64,000 nucleotides of DNA from Halobacteriovorax marinus (GTDB lineage Bacteria > Bdellovibrionota > Bacteriovoracia > Bacteriovoracales > Bacteriovoracaceae), in NCBI GenBank assembly GCA_002163155.1, contig MAAO01000004.1, positions 434,001 through 498,000 of the forward strand. Direction: 5' to 3'. A program made the translations under genes and the position numbers. The notes beneath the pieces were generated by a model that was given only the letters and a program-made list of their open reading frames with translations, had not been told where the DNA came from and did no database searches. Shown piece by piece: positions 1-8,722 of this stretch (the first letter of the stretch is position 1; each line of letters begins with the position of its first letter).

Positions 1-812
1 ACGTGTCTTGCAACATTATCAGGCAAGCTATCTTCTTCTATTGAGGGTAAAAAAGAATAGGCTCTTACGTCTCCAACACAGTTCACATTAAAAGCAGCAA
101 TTGTGTTCTTCTGGAGATCTTCAAGATTCTTTGAAATATAACAAATAGAGCCAATCGTTTCTGGAATAAAAATAAATCGGTAACTATAATGTCTCTTTGG
201 TAAGTTAGTAATCCAACTCGCTAAAGCCGTTGCGACAGAAGGACCAGAACATTCATTATTTCCCATAGAAGGGTGGCAAACATAAGTAGAGAACAGTACT
301 TCTTCAGAAGATTCACCCTGAATAAATAATTCTCCGTAATTAAGAACACCATTCTCTAACTTACTATCGATAACGACCTTATAAGAGCCTTCTTTTAAAT
401 TCTCTAAAACGTTGTGAGATAAACAAAATCCCCATGTTTCTTTGTAATAAGATGTTACGTAAGGAATGGCGTCAGGCAGATCTGGTAAAGAATATAAATG
501 TTTTTTTAATTCCTCAAGACTTAATTCCACATCCATGGGAATAGAATAACTTACAATATGGAGGTTATTATCCTTAAGGTTTGCAATCTTATTTCCATCA
601 GGACCAATAATAAAGGCATCATTAATAGACCATTCCTTTGGAATATTCCAATCAAAACACTTTGTCCCTGTGGCGACTTCTTCAATTTTCAATTTTGGAA
701 GATATTCTTGTAAAATAGCTAAAGTTTCTCTAACTCCTGGACCTGTTATGCTTCTACAGATTCCAAACAGCCTTTCAGCTAATGAATATATTTCTTTTCC
801 ATTTAAACTCAT
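1..812 (-). CDS. DUF4910 (M28-peptidase-like) protein, partial
   Basis: The reading frame runs without a stop from an ATG at 812 to the left window edge, so about 270 N-terminal residues are present and the C-terminus is missing. The translation starts MSLNGKEIYSLAERLFGICR and contains CHPSMGNNECSGPSVATALA, which matches the zinc-peptidase-like core of DUF4910 proteins. Members of this family are repeatedly found inside polysaccharide and flagellin-glycosylation loci, but their reaction is not established. The gene is divergent from the transferase at 927, with 114 bp between them that must hold both promoters. Family assignment is by motif recall; function is unknown. Confidence 0.75.
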   Translation of the reverse strand, partial: MSLNGKEIYSLAERLFGICRSITGPGVRETLAILQEYLPKLKIEEVATGTKCFDWNIPKEWSINDAFIIGPDGNKIANLKDNNLHIVSYSIPMDVELSLEELKKHLYSLPDLPDAIPYVTSYYKETWGFCLSHNVLENLKEGSYKVVIDSKLENGVLNYGELFIQGESSEEVLFSTYVCHPSMGNNECSGPSVATALASWITNLPKRHYSYRFIFIPETIGSICYISKNLEDLQKNTIAAFNVNCVGDVRAYSFLPSIEEDSLPDNVARH

Positions 813-926
813 AATTTATGTTACTAATATATTCCTTAAAATTACAGTTAAATCTCGTGTCTCATTTTCATCTTGTAACCCACCAAAGTACTTATCAATT
901 AACTTAAGTTGTATTAATATGTTTAA

Positions 927-2777
927 ATGGATGAATCATACCAAACTCTCGTAGCTGATACTGCATTTATTGAACCTAAACAAGTTGAAGAATATAATTT
1001 CATTAATGTTTTTCCAATGAAAAAAGGAGATGAAGCCTATAGGGCCTCTCTTGACGAAATACTTTACAGGTCTAAGCTTCAATCAAAATTTTACAAGAAA
1101 GTCGAACCAAAGTTATTAAAGATATTTACAAAGCTTAACCCTTATCCTGCTAAGCAAAACTTTAATTTCGTACACTTTACTCTTGTAACACTAACAACAT
1201 TTTTTTGCGATAGAACCTTGAGAGTCATTGAAAGAACAAATCAAACTTCAAAAGAAAAACTTAGATATTTAAAAATCAAGGAAATAGATACCATAGAATT
1301 TGTAAGTGGTTATACACAATCATGGAAGTTTAACCAAAATCTTGTGATGAGAATATCTTCATCTTTAGGAATTAAACCTATTACATCAAAGAATGACTTC
1401 GTCTTACCAGAAAATCCTTCACTACATATTCAAAAAAATCTATTATTTTTACCAAGCAGTAATAAAGTTACTCAATATATTTATAGAATAATAAATAAGA
1501 TCTTTTCATTTATTCAAACTAAAATGAGTTCTCACAATAAAATTCAACCAATGGGCCTACATGATAGCTACCATTTCACCCAGAAAGGATTTTATGGGCT
1601 ATTTGGATTTTTTAAAAATCCTATAAAATTGAAATTCACACATAAAATAAAAGATTTTAAACTTAGAAATTTATTAAAAAAGGAAATCTCTGAACATTGC
1701 TTTGAAGAATTTAGAGAAATTTTAACTCAGAATTCTCCAGAACTTGATAAAATCTCTTTAGATAATCTGACAAAGGAATTCATTAATCTTTTTGTTGACT
1801 GGTTTCCGACTTCATTACTAGAGGCCTCAGAAAATAATATAAAAGAAGCCTTATCATCAATATCTTCGAAAAAAATCAAGGCTGTAATAGGAAATGACTC
1901 ATATTCGGACCAAGGCATGTTCATAAGCGTAGCGGCTCAAAGATTAGGAAAACCTTCAATTGGAATACAACATGGAGGGCATGTTGGTTACATTGAAGAC
2001 ATGGCTTACTGTGGTCAACTTGAATTCCCATTATGTACAAAGTTTATATCTTGGGGATGGAACAAGATAGAAGGCCACTTCCCATCTTGCAATGTGGTTC
2101 CAATGCCAAGCCCCAAGCTCTCACAGAACCTTTTAAAAAGTGATTACTTTTCTCATAACGATAAAAAACAAGGTGATATAGTTTTTTATTCAAATTTATT
2201 TCATCGCTTTCCACATCAATCGATGTGTGGACATTCAAGGGTTGACCTAATCGATGATATATTCGAATCTCTTGAAACTTTTATTAAAGTGTCTTGTGAT
2301 GCTGGTATCAGCATTTTCCATAAACCATACAGTATGAAATCTGTAGACCTTTACCCAGACTTCTTTAATAAAATCCAAGAACTAGGAGGAAACAACTACT
2401 CTCTCGTCACCTCTAAAACAAAAGGACTAAGTATAGATTTCCTTAAAAAATATAGGTTAATCGCTTTTGATCAAATCGGTTCAGGAACTCTTGACTGCTT
2501 TACCTCCAAAGTTCCCGCCATGATATATTACAAAAGAATATATTCAAGAGAAGTCTCTTGGGCCAGAGGACTCTACTCAGAGCTTGAAAAAGTCGGAGTT
2601 GTTCATCAAACGCCAGAAAGCTTTGCTAAAGAAGTTCAAATATATTTAAATTCTCCAAGAAAATGGATGGAAGACCCTCAACGAATACGAGCAATTGAAA
2701 ATTTCTGCTCAGAGTATGCTCACTCCAGTAAAGATTGGAGTAAAGAGTGGAAGTTTTTTTTGAAAAGCCTTCTCTAA
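927..2777 (+). CDS. LIC12162-family putative transferase
   Basis: This 616-residue protein has the layout of the LIC12162 transferase family (named from Leptospira): an N-terminal LN-rich segment followed by a hydrophobic FFCDRTLRVIE stretch, and a C-terminal half with QHGGHVGYIED and a W-x-W motif (SWGWNK) typical of glycosyltransferase-B-like surface carbohydrate transferases. No signal peptide is seen, so a cytoplasmic or membrane-associated role is likely. It is the first plus-strand gene of the glycan island and converges on the ACP gene at 2782, only 4 bp away. Substrate unknown; a sugar or nonulosonate transferase role is inferred from family context. The start has no clear ribosome binding site, so the N-terminus is uncertain. 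Confidence 0.7.
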   Translation: MDESYQTLVADTAFIEPKQVEEYNFINVFPMKKGDEAYRASLDEILYRSKLQSKFYKKVEPKLLKIFTKLNPYPAKQNFNFVHFTLVTLTTFFCDRTLRVIERTNQTSKEKLRYLKIKEIDTIEFVSGYTQSWKFNQNLVMRISSSLGIKPITSKNDFVLPENPSLHIQKNLLFLPSSNKVTQYIYRIINKIFSFIQTKMSSHNKIQPMGLHDSYHFTQKGFYGLFGFFKNPIKLKFTHKIKDFKLRNLLKKEISEHCFEEFREILTQNSPELDKISLDNLTKEFINLFVDWFPTSLLEASENNIKEALSSISSKKIKAVIGNDSYSDQGMFISVAAQRLGKPSIGIQHGGHVGYIEDMAYCGQLEFPLCTKFISWGWNKIEGHFPSCNVVPMPSPKLSQNLLKSDYFSHNDKKQGDIVFYSNLFHRFPHQSMCGHSRVDLIDDIFESLETFIKVSCDAGISIFHKPYSMKSVDLYPDFFNKIQELGGNNYSLVTSKTKGLSIDFLKKYRLIAFDQIGSGTLDCFTSKVPAMIYYKRIYSREVSWARGLYSELEKVGVVHQTPESFAKEVQIYLNSPRKWMEDPQRIRAIENFCSEYAHSSKDWSKEWKFFLKSLL

Positions 2778-2781
2778 AAAA

Positions 2782-3024
2782 TTACAAATGCTTAGCAATC
2801 ATCATATCAACCATCTCACCAACGTCTTTCAATGATTGAATTTCACCTAAAGCAAACTTTATATTAAATTTTCTCTCAATCGCTATTACCAAGTTAATAT
2901 GATTTAAAGAATCCCACTCCTCAACTTCATTAGAGTTAGTACCTTCTGACAAAATTAAATCTTCATCGTCAAATATATCTCTAAACAGTTCCTGGAGTTC
3001 ATCCATTACTTCTTGCTTACTCAT
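2782..3024 (-). CDS. acyl carrier protein of the glycan island
   Basis: An 80-residue acyl carrier protein starting at MSKQEV. The phosphopantetheine attachment site is Ser39 in EEWDSLNHINLV, and the helix-2 acidic pattern is typical. I chose the ATG at 3024 because GAGG lies 8 bases upstream; the frame is open further upstream but that extension lies in the 3' end of the previous gene and has no ACP homology. It follows the FkbH-like gene at 3036 by 11 bp, and ACP plus FkbH pairs are known from polyketide pathways where FkbH loads glyceryl units onto an ACP. The carried acyl group here is not known. Confidence 0.9.
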   Translation of the reverse strand: MSKQEVMDELQELFRDIFDDEDLILSEGTNSNEVEEWDSLNHINLVIAIERKFNIKFALGEIQSLKDVGEMVDMMIAKHL

Positions 3025-3035
3025 AACAATTTCCT

Positions 3036-4835
3036 CTATTTCATTAATTTTATAAATTTGTTTTTTAAATCTCCAGTATTTTTCACACTGAATTCCCAAA
3101 AAATTGATTCGCTCTCTGCAGAGCTATCAGTAACATGAGGAGAAAAACCTAATCTCTCATAGAAATCACTAACCATCATATTCTTTTTTGATTCTATATA
3201 CTCACCAACAATTTTCTGTATTCCTCGACTATTGCACTCTTCAATAAGCTTATCAAACATAGCTAATTCCAAATCTCTCTTTAGAACCCTGCAACTCATT
3301 AGCCATAAATCGATAACAAGAGCTTGATTTCTAACAACTCCTGAAACTACTGTTACTAACCCATTATCTCCAAACTTATCCTTTAACCTACCATATAGTA
3401 AGAGATGCTCAGAGCTATTTGAAAACTTCTCTATTTTTGAAAAATCATACCTTCGTGTAGTTAGATTAAATTGATTAGTTTTATTAATCAGCTGAGTAAT
3501 TCTTTCAAGATAGACTGGACTTGCATGCGCAATTTCTGCCTCCATCTGCAAAGACTCTAAAAACTCTGAATAATCTGCAAACAATTCCTTATTTTCACTT
3601 CTCTTCTTATTATCTGAATAATACTTCACTCTCTTGAAATCATCATTTGATAAATTAACAGACTCAAAATATGAATTTTGAGTAAGATGATAAATATAAT
3701 CTTCAATATTACTACCTATATCAGGCACTTCTACCAATGGCAGTTGAGACTTCACCAAATCTCTTTCAGCAGGATTATCATCAAAGAAAACAACGCTATC
3801 CTGACCCAGGTTAACTTCTTCAATAATACTTCTAATATTTAAATGTTTAGGCTCCCAATTAGCTTTTATTACTGCAAAATCACTTTCGTTTAATATAGAA
3901 TCTGGATGTCCTAATCCTGCTATAGCATTGGAATGTTCATTTTTAGAACAAATAGCCAGGGCCACCCCTTGTTTACTAAGGTTTTTTATACATTTTTGAA
4001 AAAGAATATAAGCCTCTCCTACACCAGAATCATCCCCAAGCTTGATCCCCTCAACACCATCATCACCAACAACTCCACCCCAAAGTGTATTATCAAGATC
4101 TAAGATAAGTAGTTTTTTAGACTTTCCCCAGATAGAAAGAATTAATCGAGACAGATTATTGGCAAAACTTGGAATGACTTCAAAACTAATAGCATACTTA
4201 CTGCTAAACCAAAGAGAAGGGTTATGCCAGTGAGTAAGACCTAACCATGAAGATAAATAATTAATATCATGTATGAAAATATTTTTTCTTTTCGAAATTT
4301 CTTCTACAAATGATTGATTTATTTTTGAAACAAAATTTGATCGACCTTGAGAATGAGTTCTATCCAAATTCCCCATTTCTCTATGCATTGGTAACTCAAA
4401 GTTATTCTGTACAACTGGACAATTAAACTTAGCCTGAAGAGCATCCCACATAGATATATATTTACCCAACTCTTGCTCAATCAATTCTTCTAAATTTTGT
4501 GTTGCTCCAGATTCAGGATAAAATTGAATATTTTTTTCATGTGTACAAATGAAAATCAGATCAGGGGAAAAGGAGTCTAAGTCACTATTCCCAAAGATTG
4601 AATCCTCAAAGTATTTATTATATTCTGATTCATAAAAAGTAGCTGATACGCCATTATAAAGTAGATATAGATCTAAAATATTTATAACCTCTGAAGTCGT
4701 AACACCACCAAGAATTGCAATTTTCTTCTTTTGTAGTTGCTTTCCTTCAGATAAAAGAAATCTTTTTATTTTTTTCTTCTTTAAAAATATATCTTGATTA
4801 TTAAATGGAAATTCTAGGATTGAGTTTACTTTCAT
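3036..4835 (-). CDS. FkbH-like HAD-IIIC family protein
   Basis: A 599-residue protein of the FkbH / HAD-IIIC family. The HAD nucleophile motif is LDLDNTLWGG near residue 245, followed by ICSKNE (motif II) and FFDDNPAERD (motif III). The N-terminal part resembles an SGNH-like region and the C-terminal ~150 residues a GNAT-like acyltransferase domain, which is the usual FkbH arrangement. Known FkbH enzymes take 1,3-bisphosphoglycerate and load a dephosphorylated glyceryl unit onto an ACP. The gene lies immediately before the ACP at 2782, which is the expected partner. In this sugar locus the product is probably an acyl-ACP used to decorate a glycan; that last step is inference. Confidence 0.85.
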   Translation of the reverse strand: MKVNSILEFPFNNQDIFLKKKKIKRFLLSEGKQLQKKKIAILGGVTTSEVINILDLYLLYNGVSATFYESEYNKYFEDSIFGNSDLDSFSPDLIFICTHEKNIQFYPESGATQNLEELIEQELGKYISMWDALQAKFNCPVVQNNFELPMHREMGNLDRTHSQGRSNFVSKINQSFVEEISKRKNIFIHDINYLSSWLGLTHWHNPSLWFSSKYAISFEVIPSFANNLSRLILSIWGKSKKLLILDLDNTLWGGVVGDDGVEGIKLGDDSGVGEAYILFQKCIKNLSKQGVALAICSKNEHSNAIAGLGHPDSILNESDFAVIKANWEPKHLNIRSIIEEVNLGQDSVVFFDDNPAERDLVKSQLPLVEVPDIGSNIEDYIYHLTQNSYFESVNLSNDDFKRVKYYSDNKKRSENKELFADYSEFLESLQMEAEIAHASPVYLERITQLINKTNQFNLTTRRYDFSKIEKFSNSSEHLLLYGRLKDKFGDNGLVTVVSGVVRNQALVIDLWLMSCRVLKRDLELAMFDKLIEECNSRGIQKIVGEYIESKKNMMVSDFYERLGFSPHVTDSSAESESIFWEFSVKNTGDLKNKFIKLMK

Positions 4836-4856
4836 AAATTAATTACTTATTTAGGA

Positions 4857-6473
4857 TTAAATATTGTTCAGCATGTTTTTTATAATTGAACCTAATTGCT
4901 CATTCTTATGAAATTCTCTTTTATTATCATTTCTCATCATCTGGTCTATTGTTTTTTGAAATGTCGATATTTCTTCCCAGCTAAATCCTTGATCTCTCAA
5001 ATATGCTAAATACCATAACCCAGAATCAGAATCGACATTTAATGAACCTTCAAGCTTCTCAAACATTTCTAATTTTTTCTGAGAGGCAATAGTGCTATTC
5101 ATAGTATTATGAGACCAATCATTTCCAAACCCTTGTAGCTTAAATATGTCTTTTTTGTTGGCAATTGGTGCATTAGGGGAGTACCAAAATTCTTTTAATG
5201 AATAGAACTCAATATTGTTATCAAGAACAAAATTAACATTATCCTGAATAGACTCCTCAGTCTCACCTGGAAAGCCAACAATAAAAGCAACGAAAGATTT
5301 TATATTATACTTATTTAGCAAAGCAATTCCCTTGCTATAATCTTTCGCCTTAGCAGCTTTATTCATATTTTTAAGAACTTCATCATTAGCAGATTCAATT
5401 CCTAAATATACTGCATCACAACCACTTTCTTTCATAAGCCTTACAAGCTCATCATCAACATACTGTACTCTTAAGAAAGAATACCACCTGAAATTATACT
5501 TACTTATCATTCTTAAAGCTTTCTTAAATCTTGCTGGTGGAATATTGGGAGTATCATCAATAAAAATTAAATTCTTAATTCCCTTGTCATGAAATGCCTT
5601 CAATTGTCGCTCGAGAGATGCAAGCTCAGCGGGGTGATAACCTTGCGCAGAAACTGGATATGTACAAAAAGAGCATTTAAACGAACACCCAGAACTTATT
5701 CGAAGCTGAACTGTTCGAGTATTTGTTGGCAAATCTAGACTTTCCCAACATGGTTCTTGATTCTCTTGAATGTATGGTTCATTCCACACTTTTTTAGTTG
5801 TACAAAACTCATCATTTTCAAAGTAAACCAAATTATTAATTGAGGATAGTGAACCTTTCCCTTTAATACAATTCATCAGATTAAGTAAGTCACCTTCAGA
5901 GTTATAACTATGTATTCCATAATCTATTTTATATTTCTTCATTGGTTTATGAAGAATTGAAATACCATTTATAGTTACTTGATCATTAACAAAAGCCCCT
6001 CCTAAAATAAAAGTAACATCACTTCTAATTTTGCGCGTTTGCTTTATGATGTCTCCTATTAAGTTCCAATTTAGGATAAAGGTTGTTGATATCGTAACAA
6101 CAGCCTTATCCATAGCAAGAAGGTTTTCTTTATAAATATCCATATCAGAATCTAAATTATTAATGACTAAGCATTTATAACCTTCTCGAACCAATGGCGA
6201 AATTGCCAGATAGGGATTCAGGCTTGGAAGATTCCAAATATTATACATTTCCCTACGCTCAGGGTAATCCGCCTCATGATAGTACTTACCATGTCTAAAT
6301 TTATTCAATACTTCAAAAGGGTGACGAAAACCATTATCAAAATAAACAGCTCTCATCTGAACAAGGTTTTGATAGAGTTCAATTCTATCTAATGGCAATG
6401 AACTATATTTTTGAAAATCAACGATTTGATTTTTTCCAATCATTATTAAATCATATTTTTCTTGTGAATTCAT
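4857..6473 (-). CDS. B12-binding-type radical SAM enzyme
   Basis: A ~538-residue radical SAM protein. The cluster motif CSFKCSFC (CxxxCxxC, about residues 262-269) would bind the [4Fe-4S] cluster, and the TIM barrel follows with YLGIESANDEV and GFPGETEES, typical of the B12-binding-domain subfamily (methyltransferases, cyclases). The N-terminal Rossmann-like part lacks an obvious DxHxxG cobalamin motif, so cobalamin use is uncertain. I chose the ATG at 6473: it overlaps the stop of the upstream gene as ATGA and has GGAG nine bases before it; an ATG at 6488 is the alternative. The substrate is unknown. Context suggests modification of an ACP-bound acyl group or of a sugar. Confidence 0.8.
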   Translation of the reverse strand: MNSQEKYDLIMIGKNQIVDFQKYSSLPLDRIELYQNLVQMRAVYFDNGFRHPFEVLNKFRHGKYYHEADYPERREMYNIWNLPSLNPYLAISPLVREGYKCLVINNLDSDMDIYKENLLAMDKAVVTISTTFILNWNLIGDIIKQTRKIRSDVTFILGGAFVNDQVTINGISILHKPMKKYKIDYGIHSYNSEGDLLNLMNCIKGKGSLSSINNLVYFENDEFCTTKKVWNEPYIQENQEPCWESLDLPTNTRTVQLRISSGCSFKCSFCTYPVSAQGYHPAELASLERQLKAFHDKGIKNLIFIDDTPNIPPARFKKALRMISKYNFRWYSFLRVQYVDDELVRLMKESGCDAVYLGIESANDEVLKNMNKAAKAKDYSKGIALLNKYNIKSFVAFIVGFPGETEESIQDNVNFVLDNNIEFYSLKEFWYSPNAPIANKKDIFKLQGFGNDWSHNTMNSTIASQKKLEMFEKLEGSLNVDSDSGLWYLAYLRDQGFSWEEISTFQKTIDQMMRNDNKREFHKNEQLGSIIKNMLNNI

Positions 6474-7294
6474 TTCGTTTGGCTCCATTTTTTTCTTCTG
6501 TCTGTGAAATTCTCAGACTTCACAGTTGGATTGGAGCAAACGTAAAAATGGTCCTCTTTAATTTTAGCTTGTAAAAAAGAGTACATGTCTTGAATTTTAA
6601 TCGCTTCAATTTCAAACTCTAATCCATCTACAAACCACTTTTCAACAAGGCCTGCACTCTTAAGATCTTTCTCTAGCCTAGTTAGGTCTGAGCCAAGATC
6701 ATAATTTAAGTCTCGACAATAAAAATTAGAATCATTTTTATGTACTAAGCCATTTTTATCAATAGTCTGACCTGAAAATAATTTGTTTGTTCGATATTCG
6801 ACTTTCATTAATTTTTCTAGGTAATGAATTTCTGTTGGAGAATTATGAAAAACATCTCCTATACTACAAATATATCCATTTAGATTAAATAGCTCTGCTA
6901 TCAATGAGTCTTCGCCAAAGCTCTCGCTATCTTTGACTTCAAAATGAGGAGATTCTTCTCTCCTCGGTAATATGTATGAGAACAATGGGTCTGCTGTTCT
7001 ATAGCTAGAGAATTTCTTTCTCAAAAACTCTGTTACAAACCCAACTGATGAAGGAGTATTTAAAATATCATAGATTTGATTTTTTGGATAAGAGTAGGAA
7101 AATGTTGGGATCATGATGTTTGCGCCACTAATACAAGATAGGTCTATTAAGCTAAAAAAATTTTCAAGCCTTTCTTCATTTGTTTCGCCTAGCCGAATAA
7201 GTCCTGCAAAGTCCATGTGAACACTTGCCAAAGAACCTTTGGTTTTCATAGCAATTAGTTCAGACATCTTCTTAATTTTTTCACTCATCTTCAT
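6470..7294 (-). CDS. AAC(3)-fold N-acetyltransferase
   Basis: A 274-residue protein with the aminoglycoside 3-N-acetyltransferase fold. It shows the early helix with SVHMDF, the MIPTFSYSY segment, a DPLFSY region and an IGDVFHNSPTEIHYLE segment that corresponds to the family's H..T..H active-site region. Homologues inside polysaccharide clusters acetylate or acylate amino sugars rather than antibiotics, and the setting here between a radical SAM gene and a MaoC gene in a glycan island supports that reading. Translationally coupled to the downstream radical SAM gene by an ATGA overlap. Acyl donor (acetyl-CoA or the local ACP) cannot be told from the sequence. Confidence 0.75.
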   Translation of the reverse strand: MKMSEKIKKMSELIAMKTKGSLASVHMDFAGLIRLGETNEERLENFFSLIDLSCISGANIMIPTFSYSYPKNQIYDILNTPSSVGFVTEFLRKKFSSYRTADPLFSYILPRREESPHFEVKDSESFGEDSLIAELFNLNGYICSIGDVFHNSPTEIHYLEKLMKVEYRTNKLFSGQTIDKNGLVHKNDSNFYCRDLNYDLGSDLTRLEKDLKSAGLVEKWFVDGLEFEIEAIKIQDMYSFLQAKIKEDHFYVCSNPTVKSENFTDRRKKWSQTK

Positions 7295-7302
7295 TTCAAA
7301 AA

Positions 7303-7719
7303 CTAACCTAGTAACCCTACAGTAATTTTTGCTCCAGAAACTTTTTTCTTCTCTTGATTTCTAATTTTTGCTTTAATTTCAATTAGCTTAAAATTATCAT
7401 GTTTGAAAGAGATCTCTCCCTCTATACAAAGCGTATCACCAACAAAAACTGGCTTATTGAACTTAGTATCAATCCCTTGCAATATTGCATATTTTCCAGG
7501 TAAATGCACACCAACTAGTGTCGAATAGAATGACGCTACGAGCTGTCCGTATACAACTCGAGATTGAAAACCAGCCTGTTTCGCATAATCTTCAGACGTA
7601 TGCAAAGGGTTGATATCGCTTGACAATTTACAAAAGTCACTCATCATTGTCTCAGTAATCTTAATTTCAAAACTTTTTTTTAATCCGACAGAAAGTTCTT
7701 CGAACTTATAGATATTCAC
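7303..7719 (-). CDS. MaoC-like hot-dog dehydratase
   Basis: A ~138-residue MaoC-family protein. The hydratase motif SSDINPLHTSEDYA carries the expected Asp and His, and the rest (VVYGQLVASFYS, KPVFVGDTL) follows the (R)-specific enoyl-CoA hydratase / MaoC fold. I place the start at the GTG at 7719, because GGGAGGA sits eight bases upstream and MaoC homology begins here; the open frame to 7779 would add 20 unrelated residues. It probably hydrates or dehydrates an acyl thioester, and is the third acyl-handling gene beside the ACP and the FkbH-like protein. It ends 8 bp before the AAC(3)-like gene, so it likely heads or joins that operon. Confidence 0.85.
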   Translation of the reverse strand: MNIYKFEELSVGLKKSFEIKITETMMSDFCKLSSDINPLHTSEDYAKQAGFQSRVVYGQLVASFYSTLVGVHLPGKYAILQGIDTKFNKPVFVGDTLCIEGEISFKHDNFKLIEIKAKIRNQEKKKVSGAKITVGLLG

Positions 7720-7967
7720 AAGCGTATCCTCCCAATAAGAAAAGCTTATACTACAATATAGACTTCCAATGAGAAACAAAAACAGGATAAAATTAATACT
7801 AAATTCGTAATGTTCTCCAACCTTTTACATATAAAGTATTAAAAATAATTGGGAATTCAAAAAGAAAGGCAGTAAATAAGAAGGTAAGTAACTTTTTCGA
7901 TAAACCCTAAATCATTAGAAACAACTAAATTTAAAGAGAAACACCTTGCGGAGCTCAATAAATTCAA

Positions 7968-8720
7968 CTACTTCAATCGAACAGATATACCCTTATCATG
8001 AAGGTACTGTTTACACTCATTAGGAGTAACCCCAGTAAAAAAGAATAAACTAGAAATTCCCAGTCCAGAAATATCTGTTTCACATAAGTTATGACAATCT
8101 TCAGGTGAAGAAACTCCACCACTATATATTACAGGAATGTTAACATTTTCCGAGATTTTCTCTGCAAGGAGTCTGTCCCCCCCTTCTAAAGTACCATCCA
8201 AGTTAACGCTATTTATTAAAAGCTCTCCGGCTCCCATTGACTCAAGTTCCTTGGCCCAATCGAGTGGTGACTTATCAGTGTATATTTGATCCTGATGATA
8301 AATGAAGTACTCGTCACCCTGCTTTAAGATGTCTATAGAGCCAACGACACTTTGAGATCCAAATTTCTTTGCAGCATCATTAATTAGCTTAGGATTTTTT
8401 ATAGCCTCTGTATTGAGAGAGACTTTATCTGCTCCAGCAAAAAGTACTTTTTCAATATCATCAACAGTTCTTAACCCTCCACCAATAGTCAGAGGCATAA
8501 AGCATTCTTTAGCAATATCCATAACTGTAAAGAAATCAATTGATCGATTATTTCGAGAGGCATCAATATCTAGTAAAATGAGTTCATCTACATTTCTAGT
8601 ATTGAAAGTTTTTAATGCAGTAATGATACTTCCAATATTTCGTCTTGTTTTAAAATTAATAGTTTTCACTGCAGAAAACCCATCAAGAAGAATGATTGGA
8701 ATAATTCTTTTTTTTATCAT
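7968..8720 (-). CDS. hisF2: HisF2/AglZ-type acetamidino-forming cyclase subunit
   Basis: A 250-residue HisF paralogue with the TIM-barrel phosphate loops (IGGGLRT, IYSGGVSS). It lies next to an N-acetyl sugar amidotransferase and a HisH-type glutaminase and not in a his operon, so it fits the HisF2/AglZ family. With HisH it supplies ammonia that the amidotransferase uses to convert an N-acetyl group on a sugar to an acetamidino group, as in Pse5Ac7Am and in the Pseudomonas WbpG/HisH2/HisF2 system. It starts 2 bp after the stop of the amidotransferase gene. A G7 run lies in the coding strand at 8177-8183. Confidence 0.88.
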   Translation of the reverse strand: MIKKRIIPIILLDGFSAVKTINFKTRRNIGSIITALKTFNTRNVDELILLDIDASRNNRSIDFFTVMDIAKECFMPLTIGGGLRTVDDIEKVLFAGADKVSLNTEAIKNPKLINDAAKKFGSQSVVGSIDILKQGDEYFIYHQDQIYTDKSPLDWAKELESMGAGELLINSVNLDGTLEGGDRLLAEKISENVNIPVIYSGGVSSPEDCHNLCETDISGLGISSLFFFTGVTPNECKQYLHDKGISVRLK

Positions 8721-8722
8721 AA

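Noticed and set aside
2782-3099. Longer ACP with 25 extra N-terminal residues
   Set aside because: The extension overlaps the FkbH gene, lacks ACP homology, and the inner ATG at 3024 has a good ribosome binding site.
6470-7294. Aminoglycoside resistance by AAC(3)
   Set aside because: The gene is cotranslated with a radical SAM gene inside a glycan locus; such homologues act on sugars and no resistance context is present.
7720-7779. Extended N-terminus of the MaoC protein, which looks like a signal peptide
   Set aside because: MaoC homology begins at the GTG at 7719 with a strong Shine-Dalgarno; the hydrophobic stretch is upstream untranslated sequence.
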